DNA from: Haloterrigena alkaliphila
Lineage (GTDB): Archaea; Halobacteriota; Halobacteria; Halobacteriales; Natrialbaceae
Direction of reading: 5' to 3'
NCBI RefSeq assembly: GCF_017352155.2
Contig: NZ_CP084319.1
Coordinates: forward strand, 221,491 to 285,490
Length of the DNA: 64,000 nt
A program made the position numbers and the translations under genes. Under the pieces are notes generated by a model. The model was not told the DNA's origin. It was given only the letters and a program-made list of their open reading frames with translations, and ran no database searches. This document shows positions 22,441 to 32,184 of the stretch, in pieces. Numbering within the stretch: position 1 is the stretch's first letter; each line of letters starts with the position of its first letter.

Positions 22441-22709
22441 CAGTGACTGCTCGGGAGCGACCGGCGTCGAATGACTCTCGACGTCCTCGCGGGACAGGCG
22501 TCGCCGATCGAACTGCCGAGCTGGCGGCCGGAATCGTTGCCCGCGAAAACGGCGCGGACGCAGTCGACGACGAGACCGTCGCGTGCGTGGCGTGTTCGCT
22601 TCACCACGTCCACCGCCCGATGATCGACGCACTCGGCGTTATCGAGTACTCACCGGATACGAACCGTATCGGGGAATGTCCGACGCGATTCGACGTTCGA
22701 ATCGAGTGA
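22441..22709 (+). pseudogene. DUF7344-like regulator remnant, frameshifted
   Basis: One frame reads DRRRMTLDVLAGQASPIELP. After a one-base shift another frame continues ELAAGIVARENGADAV and HHVHRPMIDALGVIEY. Together these match the winged-helix DUF7344 pattern of haloarchaeal regulators. No start codon in the first frame is convincing, so this is a decayed gene. Confidence 0.55.
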
Positions 22710-22731
22710 GTTCCGCTCGGCCGCTTTCGTG

Positions 22732-23865
22732 CTACCACTCGCGCTCCAGTCCCCCGAGCAGTCGGTCGACGTCCCCGGGAGTGTTGACCGCGTGGACGGA
22801 CGCCCGAATCGCGTTCGGCGACGGCAGGGCCCGGACGACGATCCCGTCGGCGGTCAGCCGTTCGACCGTCGCCTCCGGATCGTCGACGTCGATCGTCACG
22901 AGTCCCGATTCCGGTGGCGACGGACTGAGTAGCCGGTCGTCGGGGACGCCGTCGGCCAGCCGGCCAGCGAGACGGTGGACACGGTCTTCGATCCGGTCGA
23001 TCCCAACTTCGTCGATCACGTCGATTGCTTCCCGAAGCGCAACGTGGGGTGCCGGGTTCGCTGACCCGACTTCGAACCGACGTGCGCCGGCCGCGTACTC
23101 GTAGGGATCGGCGGACGGCGTCTCGACGCTTCGATAGCCGACCGTCCGCGGCTCGAGGCCTTCGGCGACGTCGCGGTCGACGTAGAGAAAGCCGCCGCCC
23201 CATAACCCCAGCAGCCACTTGTGCCCCGCGGCGGCGACCGCGTCGGCGCTCCACTCCCGGACGTCCATCGGCAGCTGTCCAGGGACCTGGACGGCGTCGA
23301 CGAGCGCGAGCGCGCCGGCGTCGTGGGCGATATCGACCAGTTCCGCCACCGGCAGCCGCGTCCCGTGGGTCCACGTGACCGCGCTGAAGCAGGCGACTCT
23401 GGCATCCGCGACGGCCTCGGCGAAGCGCTCGAGATCGACGCGACCAGCTTCGGTCTCGACGACTCGGACCTCGACACCTTCTCGCTCGAGGCGTTGCCAC
23501 GGGAGGATTCCGGCGGGGTGCTCGATGTCCGTCCGGACCACGACGTCGCCGGGCTGCCAGTCGATCGCGTTGGCGACGGCGTTGATCCCGGCCGTCGTGC
23601 TTTCGGTGAGCGCTATCTCGTCCGTGTCGGAGCCGACGAACGACGCGACTCGCTCTCGAGTGCGGTCGAAGGCTCGAAACGCCGTCTCGTAGGGGTGGTC
23701 GCCGACCGGCGACTCGTACTCGTGCTCGCGGACGAACTCGTCGGCGGCATCGACGACGTATTTCGGACTTGGACCGTGAGCGCCGAAGTTGAGATAGGTT
23801 CCCTCCTGCAGGGCGGGGATATCCGCCCTGAGTTCGGTTGGCGTCATCGTCGTGCTCGGCTGCAT
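22732..23865 (-). CDS. Class V aminotransferase, cysteine desulfurase-like
   Basis: A 377-residue PLP enzyme (ATG at 23865; 23847 is also possible). The PLP lysine lies in AAGHKWLLGLWGGG, with the upstream aspartate in LALVDAVQVPG and the cofactor-site ESTTAGINAV. The fold is that of NifS/SufS, isopenicillin-N epimerase and related lyases. The typical desulfurase cysteine loop near the C-terminus is not evident: only one cysteine occurs in the body (ARVACFSAV). Cysteine desulfuration is therefore uncertain. The sulfur-rich neighbourhood would fit a cysteine or cysteine-derivative lyase. Confidence 0.8.
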   Translation of the reverse strand: MQPSTTMTPTELRADIPALQEGTYLNFGAHGPSPKYVVDAADEFVREHEYESPVGDHPYETAFRAFDRTRERVASFVGSDTDEIALTESTTAGINAVANAIDWQPGDVVVRTDIEHPAGILPWQRLEREGVEVRVVETEAGRVDLERFAEAVADARVACFSAVTWTHGTRLPVAELVDIAHDAGALALVDAVQVPGQLPMDVREWSADAVAAAGHKWLLGLWGGGFLYVDRDVAEGLEPRTVGYRSVETPSADPYEYAAGARRFEVGSANPAPHVALREAIDVIDEVGIDRIEDRVHRLAGRLADGVPDDRLLSPSPPESGLVTIDVDDPEATVERLTADGIVVRALPSPNAIRASVHAVNTPGDVDRLLGGLEREW

Positions 23866-23965
23866 ACCTCTCCCTACGGAACCAGACGGTAATAATCTTG
23901 GGTGTACTATGAAATACTGACCGAACGCCCGAACTCGCATTTCTCCCTCGGGCGACGGATAACAG

Positions 23966-24595
23966 TCACCGGTCGCCGGCCGTCGATTCACTCGTCGTCC
24001 GTTCGAACAGCAGCCCGTAATGATAGGGCGGAAGTTCGATCCGCTCCTCGAGGGAAAACGTCTCGCACTCTAGCACGGCGGCCGCTGCGTCGTCGGGCGA
24101 CAACCGCAGGTCGGTCGGCGGCCCCCGCGGCTCGCCCGCGACGGTGGTCGTCTCGCGCGGCCGATCGTGCCAGTTAACGACGACGAACCGCCCGCCCGGT
24201 CGGAGTGATTCTGCTGCCTCCTCGACGAACGCCCGTTTGTCATCGACGCCGTGGAACGTATTCGCGACCAAGACGACGTCGACTCGTTCCGGGAGCAATT
24301 GAGACAGCCGTCGCGCGTCGCCGTGAATGGGGACGACGTTCTCGATCTCTTGTCGCTCGGCGAGGCGCGTACACTCCTCGAGTAGGGATTCCTCGAGGTC
24401 GAGCGCGTAGACCGGGTTGGGATCCGTGATCCGGGCCGCGGGGAGCGCGAAGTAGCCGTTCCCGCAGGCGACCTCCGCGACCGTCCGACCGGGGGTGACC
24501 CCCAGGCGGCGGAGCGTCGCCGCCGGTGTCGGCCACAGTCTTCCCCACCAGTCCCAATCGGGTTGTCCCGTGTTCTGGAATCGTTCTGCATCCAT
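23966..24595 (-). CDS. Class I SAM-dependent methyltransferase
   Basis: A 209-residue protein (ATG at 24595) starting MDAERFQNTGQPDWDWWGRL. The SAM-binding motif VAEVACGNGYFALPAA is at about 38-53, with HGDARRL and LRPGGRFVVVNWHDRP further on. It is distinct from the two other methyltransferases in the window. A 5-bp gap separates it from the DUF2892 gene downstream. The substrate is unknown. Confidence 0.8.
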   Translation of the reverse strand: MDAERFQNTGQPDWDWWGRLWPTPAATLRRLGVTPGRTVAEVACGNGYFALPAARITDPNPVYALDLEESLLEECTRLAERQEIENVVPIHGDARRLSQLLPERVDVVLVANTFHGVDDKRAFVEEAAESLRPGGRFVVVNWHDRPRETTTVAGEPRGPPTDLRLSPDDAAAAVLECETFSLEERIELPPYHYGLLFERTTSESTAGDR

Positions 24596-24600
24596 GTTGG

Positions 24601-24813
24601 TTATGCGGCAGTATCGACTCCCAGAATTCGGTACAGGAGGCAGGTTCGAGTCAGCGCCGTCCCGAGGAGGATGCCCCCGATCAACAGCGCGGCGGTACTC
24701 GCCGTCGTCTCGAACTCGAGCGCGTCGCTGAGCGCTGCGATGCCGACGGCAGCCAGTCCCGCACCACCGACCGCGCGGACGATCCGATCTGTCCACCCAA
24801 TATTGTGCTTCAT
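24601..24813 (-). CDS. DUF2892 (YgaP-type membrane domain) protein
   Basis: A 70-residue protein with two hydrophobic helices. It has the DUF2892 pattern NIGWTDRIVRAVGGAGL at the N-terminus and RTCLLYRILGVDT at the end. In YgaP this domain is fused to rhodanese and helps move sulfur or thiocyanate across the membrane. Here it is a stand-alone piece in a sulfur-rich region; its cysteine in TRTCLLY is in the second helix end. Start ATG at 24813. Confidence 0.82.
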   Translation of the reverse strand: MKHNIGWTDRIVRAVGGAGLAAVGIAALSDALEFETTASTAALLIGGILLGTALTRTCLLYRILGVDTAA

Positions 24814-24838
24814 ACCCACAAATAAGAACGACCGTGAG

Positions 24839-26152
24839 TTAAGCGTTTCCCGAATCCCACGTTGAGTCGCGGGGATCGGACGGGTCCGTCCCGTCGACTG
24901 CGGACGCCCACACTTCGGGTAGGCGCGCGTACACCGTCGCGTTCCCGACGAGCGCGTCGACGGTCGTGTACTCGTCGACCGCGTGGACGGTATCCGTCCC
25001 GAGCGCGAACTCCACCGTCGGAACGCCGGCGTTGCGAAGTCTCTTGGCGTCGCCACCGCCGGTCGCGCTCCGGCGGTACACACGCTCGCCGGTTATTGCT
25101 TCGGCGCTCGAGACGACGGTCTCGACGAGCGGACTGTCGATCGGTTCGGCGGTACCGACACTCCAGGAGACGTCGGCGACCGTGATTCCCTCGCAGTCGG
25201 CGACGCACTCCCGAATCTCCGAGAGGAGATCAGGTGTCCGCACGCCCGCGGTCAGTCGGATGTCGATCTCCGCGCGGGCCGCCCGCGGAACGCTATTGAT
25301 CGCGTCCCCGCCCTCGAGGATGCCGAGGTTGATCGTCGGCGTCTCGAACAGTTCGCGGGCGGTCTCGGCGCCCATCATCGGCTCGTAGAACGCGATCGAT
25401 TCGTCGACGATCGGCTCGAGTGTCGGTTCGAGTTCGAGCCGCCGCGTACCGAACCGTTCCCGTAGCGTCGCGACCGCGTCGTAGAGCCGGTCGATCGCGT
25501 TTTCGCCCAGTACCGGCCGCGAGCCGTGTGCACCCTCGCCGGTCGCCTCGAGCGTCAGCCAGATGCTGCCCCGATCGGCGACCGTTACGGAGTGGCGGTC
25601 GCTCTCGCAGGTCGGCTCGCCGATGACGCAGGCGTCGGCGTCGAGCTGGTCGGCCTCGAGCAACGCGGGGAGCCCTGCGTCGCCGCCGACCTCCTCGTCG
25701 CTGACGAACGCGAACGCGAGGTCGACGGGCGGTTCGGTGTCGGTCTCGGCGAACGCGCGGATTGCGAACAGCATCGCGGCGATCGCACCTTTCATGTCTG
25801 TCGCGCCGCGCCCGTAGACTCGGTCGTCGACGCGCTCGCCGAGCGGATCGTACGACCATGCGTCGGCGTCGAAGGGTACCGTATCGAGGTGACCGTTGTA
25901 CAGTAGCGTTCGATTGCTCGTGCCCGGCAGCGTCACGAGCAGGTTCGGCTTCGCCGGATCGACCGCGAACCGCTCGACGTCGACCGGCAGCGGCGACAGG
26001 TACTCCTCGAGCAGCGAGATGATCTCGCGCGTGTCGCCGGGCGGATTCGTCGTGTCGACTGCCAGCAGATCGAGCGCGAGGTCGATCAAGTCCGCGCGGT
26101 GGTCGGCGACGTAGGCTTCGAACTCGCCGGAGTCGTCGGTCATCGTCGTCAT
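24839..26152 (-). CDS. M20-family metallopeptidase (ArgE/DapE/ACY1 type)
   Basis: A 437-residue enzyme with the M20 zinc-site motifs in order: NGHLDTVP, GRGATDMKGA, SDEEVGG, and later GGDAKRLRNAGVP with the C-terminal histidine HAVDEY. A dimerisation insert lies at about 190-300. It hydrolyses an acyl-amino acid or peptide; the exact substrate cannot be read. A shorter start at 26143 (MTDDSGEFE) is possible. It overlaps nothing and sits between DUF2892 and the decayed disulfide reductase. Confidence 0.88.
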   Translation of the reverse strand: MTTMTDDSGEFEAYVADHRADLIDLALDLLAVDTTNPPGDTREIISLLEEYLSPLPVDVERFAVDPAKPNLLVTLPGTSNRTLLYNGHLDTVPFDADAWSYDPLGERVDDRVYGRGATDMKGAIAAMLFAIRAFAETDTEPPVDLAFAFVSDEEVGGDAGLPALLEADQLDADACVIGEPTCESDRHSVTVADRGSIWLTLEATGEGAHGSRPVLGENAIDRLYDAVATLRERFGTRRLELEPTLEPIVDESIAFYEPMMGAETARELFETPTINLGILEGGDAINSVPRAARAEIDIRLTAGVRTPDLLSEIRECVADCEGITVADVSWSVGTAEPIDSPLVETVVSSAEAITGERVYRRSATGGGDAKRLRNAGVPTVEFALGTDTVHAVDEYTTVDALVGNATVYARLPEVWASAVDGTDPSDPRDSTWDSGNA

Positions 26153-26159
26153 CGGCTCG

Positions 26160-26681
26160 TCACTCGAGTTTCCCGTTGAGAACCTTCGCCGCCGTGAGGA
26201 TCGGATCCCAGACGGGGCTGAAGGGCGGCGCGTACGCCAGGTCCGCGTTCTGCAGTTCGGAGAGGGCCATTCCGCTCGTCAGCGCCGTCGCGACCGTGTC
26301 GATGCGCTTCGCACCCTCGCGGCCGACGACGGTGCCGCCGAGCAGCCTGCCGCTCTCGCGGTCGGCGACCAGCGTGACGGTGAGTTCCGCGCCGTCGGGG
26401 GAGTAGTGAGCGCGGGTCGACGCCGCAATCGTCACGGAAACGGGATCGGATCCAGCCTCGCGGGCCTGATCTTCGTCGACGATCCCTGTCCGGGCGGCCC
26501 CGAGGTCGTCCAGTTCGTCGATCTCTCCCTTCACGTAGTAGGGCACCCCGCAGGCGGCATACGATACCCACTCGCCCTTCTCGAAGACGATTACCTCTCG
26601 TTCGAGATCGTCGCGTTTCGCCTTGCTCCCGGCGCTCATCCCCGCTGCGTCACCGCCGCCGACGACGAACGTCTCGGTCAT
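26160..26681 (-). pseudogene. Coenzyme A-disulfide reductase-like, internal deletion
   Basis: The N-terminus is a normal pyridine nucleotide-disulfide reductase start. It has GGGDAAGMSAGSKA and the catalytic-type SYAACGVPYYVKGE. After about 60 residues it jumps to the C-terminal dimerisation domain (GSDPVSVTIAASTRAHYSP to AYAPPFSPVWDPILTAA). About 270 residues, containing most of the FAD and NAD domains, are missing, so the remaining 173 cannot be an active flavoenzyme. A CAATACTATAC motif precedes it at about 26727-26737. Confidence 0.82.
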
Positions 26682-26787
26682 ACGAGAGGATTGGAACGGC
26701 GACGACTAAAGTATTCTTAGGAACCCCCAATACTATACAATTTCTGGGCAGGTGGTTCGGCGCGTCGTCCTTCGTCGAGTCGACGGG

Positions 26788-27045
26788 TCACTCGAGGTCC
26801 GCGTTCGGAGACCGCCGCGTCTCCCGATTCGCATCGGGGGAGGAACACGAACAATCCGACCGAAGCCGGAACAGGAGTCCGACGACGCCGAGCACCGCGA
26901 AAATCACTACGCCCTGTGCGATCCCGGCCGTCAGCCCGACGGTCGTTCCGCCGGTCACGGCGGCGGTCCCGGGGCCGATACAACAGAGGCTCGCGAGCCC
27001 TGCCAGCCCGAGCAACGATCGGCGAGAGGGGTCGTCCGAACTCAT
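26788..27045 (-). CDS. Small membrane protein, MerT/MerC-like
   Basis: An 85-residue protein (ATG at 27045). The first helix contains LASLCCIGPGTAAVTGG and a second helix ends GLLFRLRSDCSCSS. A vicinal CC in the first helix and a CxC after the second resemble mercuric or copper transport membrane proteins, though the length is short. It neighbours the copper regulator and CopA. Metal specificity is not determined. Confidence 0.55.
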   Translation of the reverse strand: MSSDDPSRRSLLGLAGLASLCCIGPGTAAVTGGTTVGLTAGIAQGVVIFAVLGVVGLLFRLRSDCSCSSPDANRETRRSPNADLE

Positions 27046-27522
27046 GGCCGACAGTCCGACAGCGAGACGGATATGTATTCGGACGATTTTCCGGGTCAGC
27101 GATTGGTCTCGAGACACCCTCGAGCGTTCGTCCTCGCGACCGACACGCCGGAACTCGACGCGACGAAACGGGACCGGTCGCGGTAGTCCGGCGAACCTCG
27201 CTTTCGGAACGGGCATTATTCGACAACGAGGGTGAAAGTCACGATCAGTACAGGCGGAGAAGTGTGCGCTCACCGCGAGCGAACGGAGTGAGCGAGCGGG
27301 CCGACGACCGACCCGTAGGGGAGGGAGGAGTGCTTTTCATCGAAGTTTTGCCGAGGGCGCGCCTCCGGCGCGCCCGCAGCGCAAAAGTTCGGTTCGCATC
27401 TATAGGTGTCGAATCGCCTGACTCAGTTCCGTGCCACTATCCACTAGTAGCTATTCTCCGATCTCACTTTGGATTCTAAACCGAAACCGGAGATCTATCC
27501 CGAGTCAAAACGTACGCCACCC
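27046..27522. other. 477-bp intergenic region
   Basis: No gene supported. It holds a GAGCGAACGGAGTGAGCGAGCGG-type run at about 27275-27300, a compositional repeat seen widely in haloarchaeal genomes, and a GC-rich inverted repeat (GGGCGCGCCTCCGGCGCGCCC region, about 27355-27376) that could end transcription of the minus-strand gene. Confidence 0.4.
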
Positions 27523-28113
27523 ATGCGAGACCTCGACGAGACCGATATGGAGATCTTGCGACTGCTGGGTGAGGACGCCAGACGACCGTTCAGCGACATC
27601 GCCGAGCAGGTCGGTCTCTCCGGGCCGGCCGTCTCGGACCGCGTCGAGCGATTGCAGGAGGCGGGCGTCATCGATCGCTTTACCGTCGACGTGGATCGCT
27701 CGCAACTCCGGGCCGGCGTTCCGGTGTTCGTTCAGGTATGGGGAGTGATCGACGCCGTCGACGATCTCAGTGACCGGATCGGCGACGCCGAGGCGGTCGA
27801 ACACGTGTTCGTGACCGCGGACGGCGAGATCTGGTTTTCCGCCCGCGCACGGGTCCGGAACGTTCGTCGGTGGCTCGACGGACTGTTCGCGGGCGTCGAC
27901 GGGGTCGACTACTCGGTGACGTTGATCGACGACGTCGAGTGGCGACCCTCGCTCGACGGAACCGAGTTCGCGCTCATCTGCGCCGAATGCGGCAACACCG
28001 TCGATACCGAGGGAGAGTCGACGAACATCGACGCCCAGCTGTATCACTTCTGCTGTCCGTCGTGTCGGACCCGATTCGAGGACCGCTACGACCGCCTCGA
28101 GGAGGGCACATAG
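27523..28113 (+). CDS. Lrp/AsnC-type regulator with TRASH metal-binding domain
   Basis: A 196-residue regulator. An N-terminal Lrp/AsnC winged helix (about 1-60, DLDETDMEILRLLGEDARRP) and a ligand domain are followed by a C-terminal TRASH-type cysteine cluster (ICAECGNTV...FCCPSCRTRFEDRY). TRASH domains bind copper or other soft metals. Proteins of this layout control copper ATPase genes in haloarchaea. It lies two genes upstream of CopA on the same strand, which fits copper-responsive control. Confidence 0.88.
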   Translation: MRDLDETDMEILRLLGEDARRPFSDIAEQVGLSGPAVSDRVERLQEAGVIDRFTVDVDRSQLRAGVPVFVQVWGVIDAVDDLSDRIGDAEAVEHVFVTADGEIWFSARARVRNVRRWLDGLFAGVDGVDYSVTLIDDVEWRPSLDGTEFALICAECGNTVDTEGESTNIDAQLYHFCCPSCRTRFEDRYDRLEEGT

Positions 28114-28194
28114 TTCGTCGGCCGGAATACCGGCACCCCCGCGGGCGGCGTTCGGATCGGTTTCTTTTTGCGGTTCTGTGTCTCACACGCAATC

Positions 28195-28920
28195 GTGCGA
28201 TCGACAGAGCCGAAATCCGCGGCGAAATCGACGATCGATAGCGACGATCTCGAGTGGTTCGTGGCGGCGAGCACGCAGTTGAACCTGCTGTTCGCGATTC
28301 AGGTGATCGCCGGACTCGCGTTCGCGTACGCTACCGGTGAGGCGGGACAACGGATTACTCACTTTCTCATCCCGTTTATCTGGAGTACCGCCTCCGTCTG
28401 GGTCGTCTGGCACACCCGGCCCGATTCGCCGCGGCCTCGCGTCCGGATTCTCGCTGCTGCCGTCGCTGTGGCGTATCTGCTGGCGCTGTTCTATCTCTCG
28501 GGCTTACTCCAGTCGAGTTCCCCGCTCATCGGGCAGTTGATCAGCTCGAACGCGATCGGCGTTACGTGGGGGCGATCGCTGGGATGGAGCCCAGTGCTGG
28601 TGTACGCCGGTGACTGGATCGCGTTGACGCTCGTTCCGTACCAGACGCTCGGGCTGGTCGCGTTAGCCTATCTCGTCTACGATGCGCTCCTCGAACTTGC
28701 GCGGTCGGCGATCGGGGGCGTCATCGGGCTCGCCGCGTGTCCCGCCTGTGTCGGACCGATGTTCGCCCCGCTGCTCGCGGGCGGCGCCAGCAGTTCCTCG
28801 GTGGTCTTGGTAGCGGGACGGTGGGGATACGAAATCGCGACGGTTCTGTTCCTCGTCGCGATTTCGATCCTCTACCACCGACGGCGTCTCCGGCGTCTCT
28901 ACGCGACCGTCCGGAACTGA
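28195..28920 (+). CDS. Six-helix membrane protein with CPxC motif (DUF7546-like)
   Basis: A membrane protein of about 240 residues. I prefer the GTG at 28195 (VRSTEPKSAAKST); an in-frame ATG at 28168 is further out. Helices lie at about 30-50, 65-80, 90-110, 150-175 and 190-235. A conserved-looking LAACPACVGPMFAPLL in a helix carries two cysteines. It sits between the TRASH regulator and CopA, so copper handling or thiol redox at the membrane is plausible. No experimental function is known to me. Confidence 0.7.
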   Translation: MRSTEPKSAAKSTIDSDDLEWFVAASTQLNLLFAIQVIAGLAFAYATGEAGQRITHFLIPFIWSTASVWVVWHTRPDSPRPRVRILAAAVAVAYLLALFYLSGLLQSSSPLIGQLISSNAIGVTWGRSLGWSPVLVYAGDWIALTLVPYQTLGLVALAYLVYDALLELARSAIGGVIGLAACPACVGPMFAPLLAGGASSSSVVLVAGRWGYEIATVLFLVAISILYHRRRLRRLYATVRN

Positions 28921-29086
28921 GCGGGCGGTCCTCCGCTTCGCCGTCGAACCGGTCGAAGTTCGAGGGGTATATCGATCGCTACAGAACTGGACGTCGAACC
29001 CACTTATCTTTCCAAAGGTGGAGAGGTGGCTCACCTTGAATATCTACTGAAAACCGTGGTAAAGGACGATCCCCTATGAAACGATA

Positions 29087-31711
29087 ATGAGTCAGCGAAC
29101 CACTCGCCTCGAGATCCAGGGGATGAGCTGCGCGAACTGTTCGCAGTCGATCACCGACGCCCTGGAGGCGCTCGACGGGGTCTCGGAGGCCAACGTCAAC
29201 TTCGCCACCGACGAGGGCTCCGTCGAGTACGATCCGGGGGAAGTATCACTCCGGGAGATATACGACGCGATCGACGAGGCCGGCTACCACGCCGAGTCCG
29301 CCACCGCGTCGATCGGCATCGCGGACATGACGTGTGCGAACTGCGCCGACACCAACGAGGAGGCCCTCGAGCTGGTGCCAGGCGTCATCGACGCGGAGGC
29401 GAACTACGCGACCGACGAGGCCCAGGTCGAGTTCAACCCCGCTGACGTCTCGCGGTCGGAACTCTACGACACGGTCGAGGAGGCCGGCTACACGCCGATC
29501 CGCGACGATGACGGCGCCGCGGAGTCGGACCAGGAACGGCGCGACGCAGCCCGCCAGGAGGAGATCGGCAAACAGCTCCGCCTGACCCTCTTCGGAGCGG
29601 CGCTGTCGGCACCGTTCCTGTTCTTCCTGGCCGATCGGTTCCTGCTGGGGGGGACCGTCTTTCCCGATACCGTCTTCGGCCTCGAGTTCGAGTGGGTCGG
29701 CTTCCTGCTCGCGACGCCGGTCCAGCTCGTCCTCGGCAAACCGTTCTACGAGAACTCCTACAAGGCGATCGCGAAGAACGGCCGGGCGAACATGGACGTG
29801 CTCATCGCACTGGGCTCGTCGACGGCGTACGTCTACAGCCTCGCCGTCCTGCTCGGGCTGGTCGCCGGACAGACGTACTTCGACACCGCGGCGCTGATCC
29901 TCGTGTTCATCACGCTCGGGAACTACCTCGAGGCCCGGTCGAAGGGGCAGGCCGGCGACGCCCTCCGAAAGCTCCTCGAGATGGAGGCCGAGACGGCTAC
30001 CGTCGTCGACGAGGACGGGACCGAACGGGAGGTCCCGCTCGAGGACGTCGACGTCGGCGACCGGATGAAGGTTCGACCCGGCGAGAAGATCCCGACCGAC
30101 GCGGTCGTCGTGGACGGCCAGTCGGCCGTCGACGAGTCGATGGTCACCGGCGAGTCCGTCCCCGTCGAGAAGGAGTCCGGTGACGAGGTGGTCGGCTCGA
30201 CGATCAACGAGAACGGCGTGTTGACCGTCGAGGCGACGAAGGTCGGCTCGAACACGGCGCTTCAGCAGATCGTCCAGACGGTCAAGGAGGCCCAGTCCCG
30301 TCAGCCGGAGATTCAGAACCTCGCCGACCGGATCTCGGCGTACTTCGTCCCCGCGGTCATCGCCAACGCCCTGTTCTGGGGCACCGTCTGGTTCCTCTTC
30401 CCCGAGGCGCTGGCCGGCTTCGTCGACTGGCTCCCGTTGTGGGGACAGGTCGCCGGCGGGCCGGCTCCGGCAGGCGGCTCCGTCTCGGTCTTCGAGTTCG
30501 CGATCGTCGTGTTCGCGTCGGCGGTGCTGATCGCCTGTCCCTGCGCGCTCGGACTGGCGACGCCCGCGGCGACGATGGTCGGAACGGCCATCGGAGCGCA
30601 GAACGGCGTCTTGTTCAAGGGCGGTGACGTCCTAGAGCGCGCGAAGGACGTCGACACGGTCGTCTTCGACAAGACCGGGACGCTCACCGAGGGCGAGATG
30701 GAGCTGACCGACGTCGTCGCCGTCGACGCGGACGACCGGCCGGTCCCCGACGGCGGAGCGGCAGCGGCCGACAGCGACTCCCCCGCCACACGCGACCGGC
30801 TCACCGAGGACGACGTGCTCCGACTCGCTGCAGCGGCAGAGAGCGGTAGCGAACACCCGCTCGCTCGAGCCGTCGTCGAGGGCGCCGAGGAACGCGGCCT
30901 CGACGTCGACGATCCGGACGACTTCGAGAACGTGCCGGGACACGGGGTCCGCGCCACCGTCGACGGCGACGAGGTGCTCGTCGGGAACCGCAAACTGCTG
31001 CGGGACAACGGAATCGACCCCGCGCCCGCCGCGGAGACGATGGAGCGCCTCGAGAACGAGGGGAAGACGGCGATGCTCGTCGCTCGCGTGCCCGCCGGCA
31101 CGGACGACGGCGACCTCCTCGGCGTCATCGCGGACGCCGACACCATCAAGGAGAGCGCCGAGGAGGCGATCACCGCGCTCCGCGAGCGGGACCTCGACGT
31201 GATGATGATCACCGGCGACAACGAGCGGACGGCCCGCGCCGTCGCCGAACGAGTCGGCATCGATCCGGAAAACGTTCGCGCCGAGGTCCTCCCCGAGGAT
31301 AAGTCAGCGGCAGTCGAGGCGATTCAGGCCGAGGGTCGCGAGGCGATGATGGTCGGCGACGGCGTCAACGACGCGCCCGCGCTGGCCGTCGCGCACGTCG
31401 GCACGGCGATCGGCAGCGGAACCGACGTCGCCATCGAGGCGGCCGACGTGACGCTGATGCGCGACGACCCGGTCGACGTCGTGAAGGCGATCCGCATCTC
31501 CGACGCCACGCTCCAGAAGATCAAGCAGAACCTCGTCTGGGCGCTCGGCTACAACACGACGCTCATCCCGCTGGCCTCGCTCGGGCTGCTCCAACCGGTG
31601 TTGGCCGCCGCGGCGATGGCGTTCTCGAGCGTCTCCGTGCTGTCGAACAGCCTGCTGTTCCGCCGGTACAAACCCGATCACGACTACGAACTGTTCGGGT
31701 TCCTGCGCTGA
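29087..31711 (+). CDS. copA: Copper-translocating P1B-type ATPase
   Basis: An 874-residue Cu+ pump. Two N-terminal HMA domains carry GMSCANC (C15, C18) and DMTCANC (C83, C86). The P1B signature CPC is at about 484-486 in [14 protein letters not shown], the phosphorylated aspartate is in DKTGT (about 528), and TGDN and [10 protein letters not shown] complete the hydrolytic site. It exports Cu+ from the cytosol using ATP. The full set of motifs and eight helices indicate an active enzyme. The short 5' gap and an upstream TRASH regulator suggest copper induction. A relic of another copy lies at 4863. Confidence 0.97.
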   Translation: MSQRTTRLEIQGMSCANCSQSITDALEALDGVSEANVNFATDEGSVEYDPGEVSLREIYDAIDEAGYHAESATASIGIADMTCANCADTNEEALELVPGVIDAEANYATDEAQVEFNPADVSRSELYDTVEEAGYTPIRDDDGAAESDQERRDAARQEEIGKQLRLTLFGAALSAPFLFFLADRFLLGGTVFPDTVFGLEFEWVGFLLATPVQLVLGKPFYENSYKAIAKNGRANMDVLIALGSSTAYVYSLAVLLGLVAGQTYFDTAALILVFITLGNYLEARSKGQAGDALRKLLEMEAETATVVDEDGTEREVPLEDVDVGDRMKVRPGEKIPTDAVVVDGQSAVDESMVTGESVPVEKESGDEVVGSTINENGVLTVEATKVGSNTALQQIVQTVKEAQSRQPEIQNLADRISAYFVPAVIANALFWGTVWFLFPEALAGFVDWLPLWGQVAGGPAPAGGSVSVFEFAIVVFASAVLIACPCALGLATPAATMVGTAIGAQNGVLFKGGDVLERAKDVDTVVFDKTGTLTEGEMELTDVVAVDADDRPVPDGGAAAADSDSPATRDRLTEDDVLRLAAAAESGSEHPLARAVVEGAEERGLDVDDPDDFENVPGHGVRATVDGDEVLVGNRKLLRDNGIDPAPAAETMERLENEGKTAMLVARVPAGTDDGDLLGVIADADTIKESAEEAITALRERDLDVMMITGDNERTARAVAERVGIDPENVRAEVLPEDKSAAVEAIQAEGREAMMVGDGVNDAPALAVAHVGTAIGSGTDVAIEAADVTLMRDDPVDVVKAIRISDATLQKIKQNLVWALGYNTTLIPLASLGLLQPVLAAAAMAFSSVSVLSNSLLFRRYKPDHDYELFGFLR

Positions 31712-32184
31712 ACGGCCGCAATCCGTTCGGCGACTCGGCCGCCGGCGACCGACCGTGACAGAACGGCCGGTCGCCCCGCTCAACCCCGTTTCCAGTCGAC
31801 GTTCACGAGCGGCTCACGGGCGCTTTCGGAAGCTCTCTGTCGAGCGTCGGTTTCGGCTTCGAATCTCGGTCGTATTCGGCCACCGCGGTTCGCTTTCGGT
31901 TGCCTGCGAAGCGATCTTTGTCATCACAGTTGTGCTTATAATTGTGAGTGAAAAACAATATCTTACGGAAACGGGCGCACTGGTATCGAGCGGAGCGATC
32001 GGTGCTTCGGAGACCGGTCGCACACACCAGAACGACGATTCCTCCTGTCGAGCGGCTCCCGCGCGTCCGGCCGGTTTCGAGCGATCCATCGCTGCGACTC
32101 GTCAATGACCCGTGCCCCACCACCGCGAGGTGTCGGCACCAAAATCCGGAAGCACTTTTCGTGGTGGGCCCAATACTATACACG
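31712..32184. other. 473-bp intergenic region with promoter elements
   Basis: No gene supported. The stretch at about 31935-31970 is AT-rich (TTATAATTGTGAG and AAACAATATC), and a CCCAATACTATACACG motif at 32169-32184 ends at the start codon of the DUF302 gene. Confidence 0.4.

Noticed and set aside
24795..24810. CCAATATTGTGC as another operator near the DUF2892 gene
   Set aside because: It lies inside the DUF2892 coding sequence (KHNIGWT), not in a promoter.
27275..27300. tRNA or structured RNA in the intergenic GAGCGAACGGAGTGAGCGAGCGG run
   Set aside because: It is a compositional repeat common in haloarchaea. No cloverleaf or conserved tRNA bases could be made.
30313..31260. 315-residue frame opposite CopA
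   Set aside because: Serine/arginine-rich shadow of a GC-rich gene. No family, and CopA on the other strand is certain.
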